A DNA stretch of 5,695 nucleotides from JBAUHN01 sp049680295 (GTDB lineage: Bacteria; Pseudomonadota; Alphaproteobacteria; Rhodobacterales; Rhodobacteraceae), in NCBI GenBank assembly GCA_049680295.1, contig JBAUHN010000364.1, forward strand, positions 1 through 5,695, written 5' to 3'. A model generated the notes under the pieces. That model ran no database searches. It saw nothing but the letters and a program-made list of their open reading frames with translations, and was not told where the DNA came from. Made by a program: the position numbers and the translations under genes. Shown here one piece after another: positions 4,478 through 5,695 of this stretch. Positions within the stretch are counted from its first letter, which is position 1; every line of letters starts with the position of its first letter.

Positions 4478-5182
4478 ATGAAGCCGCTAGAAACAACAAA
4501 ACTGTTATTGATGACCTCGCTCTTTGCGATCTTTCCGTATCGTTTGGAAACAGACCTTGCGGGAAAGCTCACCCTTGTCGCGTCTCTCGCCCATGCCCAG
4601 AGCGGCTCTGGAAGTGATGGTGACGGTGGGGATGACGGCGAAGGTGGCGACGATGGGGACGGCGGCGAAGGTGGAGATGATGGTGGCGAGGGCGGAGACG
4701 ATGGGGACGACGGCGAAGGTGGAGATGATGGGGACGACGGCGAAGACGGAGATGATGGAGACGACAGTGAAGGTGAACGCAAAGCGCCGCGAGCGATCAA
4801 AGCTCAGAAGCTCGGGAATGGCGCGCGCATCTTTTTGAGCGATGGGAGCCGTGAGGAAATCCGAAACGGCCAATATGTTCGTTTAGATCGCAATGGACGT
4901 GTTCTGGAAAGAAGGCGTGCGCGAAGTAGCGATCTGGCGCGGGCGCGCGCCCTGATTGGCGGACAAGGAACAAAAGTTGAGACTGCACCATCTGGTGTGA
5001 AATCTCGTGCGGTCAAAGCCACATATCGAGGAAGCAACGTCGAGATATTGTATGCAAATGGGTGGCGTGAGGAAATATCTTCAGATCGATACAGCCTGAC
5101 GGATCAGTATGGCAGAACCGTCGCCTCACGCCGCGCGACACAAAAGGACCGAAACCGGTTGAATCGCTTTCGCAAAAATTAG
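4478..5182 (+). CDS. Probably exported protein: Gly/Asp repeat region plus Arg-rich duplicated domain
   Basis: The product has 234 residues of a family I cannot name. The N-terminus has a hydrophobic stretch (about 9-20) and a second short one (31-40) ending in AHAQ, which looks like a signal peptidase site after Ala40; the layout is unusual for a signal peptide, so export is likely but not certain. Residues 43-100 are nearly all Gly and Asp with some Glu, built from GEGGDDGDD-like units. Residues 101-234 are the opposite, rich in Arg and Lys, and contain two related copies of a ~42-residue motif: one from Ile118 and one from Ile190, each with a G-x-REEI core, then Tyr, Asp, Gly-Arg, Arg-x-Ala or Arg-Arg-Ala, and a terminal Asp/Arg helix (15 of 42 identical by eye). 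The start follows AAGG (4472-4475) by only 2 bases, but an in-frame stop at 4466-4468 excludes earlier starts. A perfect DosR-like box and promoter lie just upstream. It could bind polyanions through the basic half; this is inference. Confidence 0.75.
   Translation: MKPLETTKLLLMTSLFAIFPYRLETDLAGKLTLVASLAHAQSGSGSDGDGGDDGEGGDDGDGGEGGDDGGEGGDDGDDGEGGDDGDDGEDGDDGDDSEGERKAPRAIKAQKLGNGARIFLSDGSREEIRNGQYVRLDRNGRVLERRRARSSDLARARALIGGQGTKVETAPSGVKSRAVKATYRGSNVEILYANGWREEISSDRYSLTDQYGRTVASRRATQKDRNRLNRFRKN
4616..4770 (+). repeat. In-frame ~27-base tandem repeats encoding Gly/Asp units
   Basis: Imperfect units of the form GGC-GAA-GGT-GGA-GAT-GAT-GGG-GAC-GAC encode GEGGDDGDD, with shorter variants such as GEGGDDG and one GEDGDDGDD. 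The near-identical units in the right half suggest recent unit duplication. Copy number may differ between strains. Confidence 0.8.
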
Positions 5183-5201
5183 GTCAACGTGGTCGAAACA
5201 G

Positions 5202-5695
5202 TCATTTGTTCCATGCGTCGTGGGCAATCAATGCTGCCTCTACCCTATTGCGGGCGTGAAGTTTGCTCAGAATGACCGTCATATAGTGTTTTACCGTCTT
5301 CTCCTGAAGTTTGAGAGCATCCGCCACCTCTCGGTTGCTTTGACCCGTCGCGACCAAACGCAGAATTTCTTCTTCCCGCCTTGTGAGTTCGTCTATCGGA
5401 TTGTGAGTATTCGCTTTTGGTCTCTGCATGATCTTCAGGACCTGCGCTGCAAGGCCAGGGGAGACATGTGCTTCGCCTTTGGCAATTCCATTCAGAACCC
5501 GCCGTAATTCATCTGCTGAGACGCCTCTGAGAACGTAGCCTATTGCACCTACCTGGAGGGCATTGGTCACATCCGTGTCGTCTTCTGACACTGTCAGCAT
5601 TGCCACGTGTCCTGCGAGTTTTTCAGCGACGATCACCTTCGCCGCGTTGATCACATTTCCCGGCATCGACAAATCCAAAAGGGCCACATCTGGCG
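5202..5695 (-). CDS. NarL/FixJ (LuxR-type) response regulator, C-terminal part (5' end outside window)
   Basis: The frame is open to the right edge; the visible part has about 163 residues. The GTG at 5687 is an internal Val codon, because Pro-Asp precede it in frame (PDVALLDLSMPG), the usual phosphorylation-site context with the acceptor Asp in LLD. Later receiver landmarks are MLTVS with the conserved Thr and GAIGYVLRGVS, where the usual conserved Lys is Arg (codon 5526-5528). After a linker, a LuxR-type helix-turn-helix spans about the last 60 residues: LTRREEEILRLVATG, SNREVADAL, and the recognition helix EKTVKHYMTVILSKL. The same EKTVK signature occurs in DosR and many NarL-type proteins. 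The gene converges on the Gly/Asp-rich gene with only 19 bases between stops and no clear terminator. It is a good candidate to bind the GGACYWWRGTCC boxes in this window; a cognate histidine kinase would lie outside. Family secure, targets inferred. Confidence 0.9.
   Translation of the reverse strand, partial: PDVALLDLSMPGNVINAAKVIVAEKLAGHVAMLTVSEDDTDVTNALQVGAIGYVLRGVSADELRRVLNGIAKGEAHVSPGLAAQVLKIMQRPKANTHNPIDELTRREEEILRLVATGQSNREVADALKLQEKTVKHYMTVILSKLHARNRVEAALIAHDAWNK

Noticed and set aside
4363..4873. Minus-strand Ser/Pro-rich and Val/Thr-rich open frames across the Gly/Asp repeats
   Set aside because: They are mirror frames of the GGN/GAY repeats; they run across the promoter and box and have no start signals.

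Overview
The window looks like part of a chromosome of an alphaproteobacterium, most likely a marine Rhodobacterales (Roseobacter-group) species. This rests on protein style, moderate GC, and the combination of a LysR regulator, a DUF4956/VTC pair, secreted lectin-like and EF-hand proteins, a PF13759-type oxygenase and a LuxR-type response regulator. No database search was possible, so the taxonomy is inference.

Layout: (1) positions 1-323 hold the C-terminal end of a LysR-type regulator that starts outside the window. (2) 324-666 is a 343-base gap with no convincing gene but with three palindromic boxes spaced exactly 23 bases apart. (3) 667-2084 is a two-gene operon: a DUF4956 membrane protein followed by a VTC-domain (polyphosphate polymerase-like) protein. 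(4) 2272-2916 encodes a secreted C-type-lectin-like protein. (5) 3134-3589 encodes a secreted protein with two canonical EF-hand loops and a long Asp/Ser/Glu/Gly tail made of tandem repeats. (6) 3733-4344 encodes a putative 2OG-Fe(II) oxygenase of the PF13759/TIGR02466 kind. (7) 4478-5182 encodes a probably exported protein with a Gly/Asp repeat region and an arginine-rich C-terminal half containing a duplicated ~42-residue motif. (8) 5202-5695, on the minus strand, is the C-terminal part of a NarL/LuxR-family response regulator, convergent with gene 7.

The main unifying observation is a 12-base palindrome, consensus GGACYWWRGTCC, in front of four of the five transcription units in the middle of the window. 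The exact 10-mer GACCAAAGTC occurs three times, each in a gap upstream of a different unit. The fourth unit has GACTTTAGTC. These match the core of the box bound by the mycobacterial NarL-family regulator DosR/DevR (GGGACTWWAGTCCC). The response regulator at the right edge carries the same EKTVK recognition-helix signature, so it is a natural candidate to control the set.

Working hypothesis (inference): a coordinately regulated cell-envelope system in which a membrane DUF4956/VTC pair makes or handles polyphosphate or a related polymer. The exported acidic Ca-binding, lectin-like and charge-segregated proteins would act outside the cytoplasm. No CotH kinase, a frequent partner of VTC/DUF4956 genes, is present in this window.
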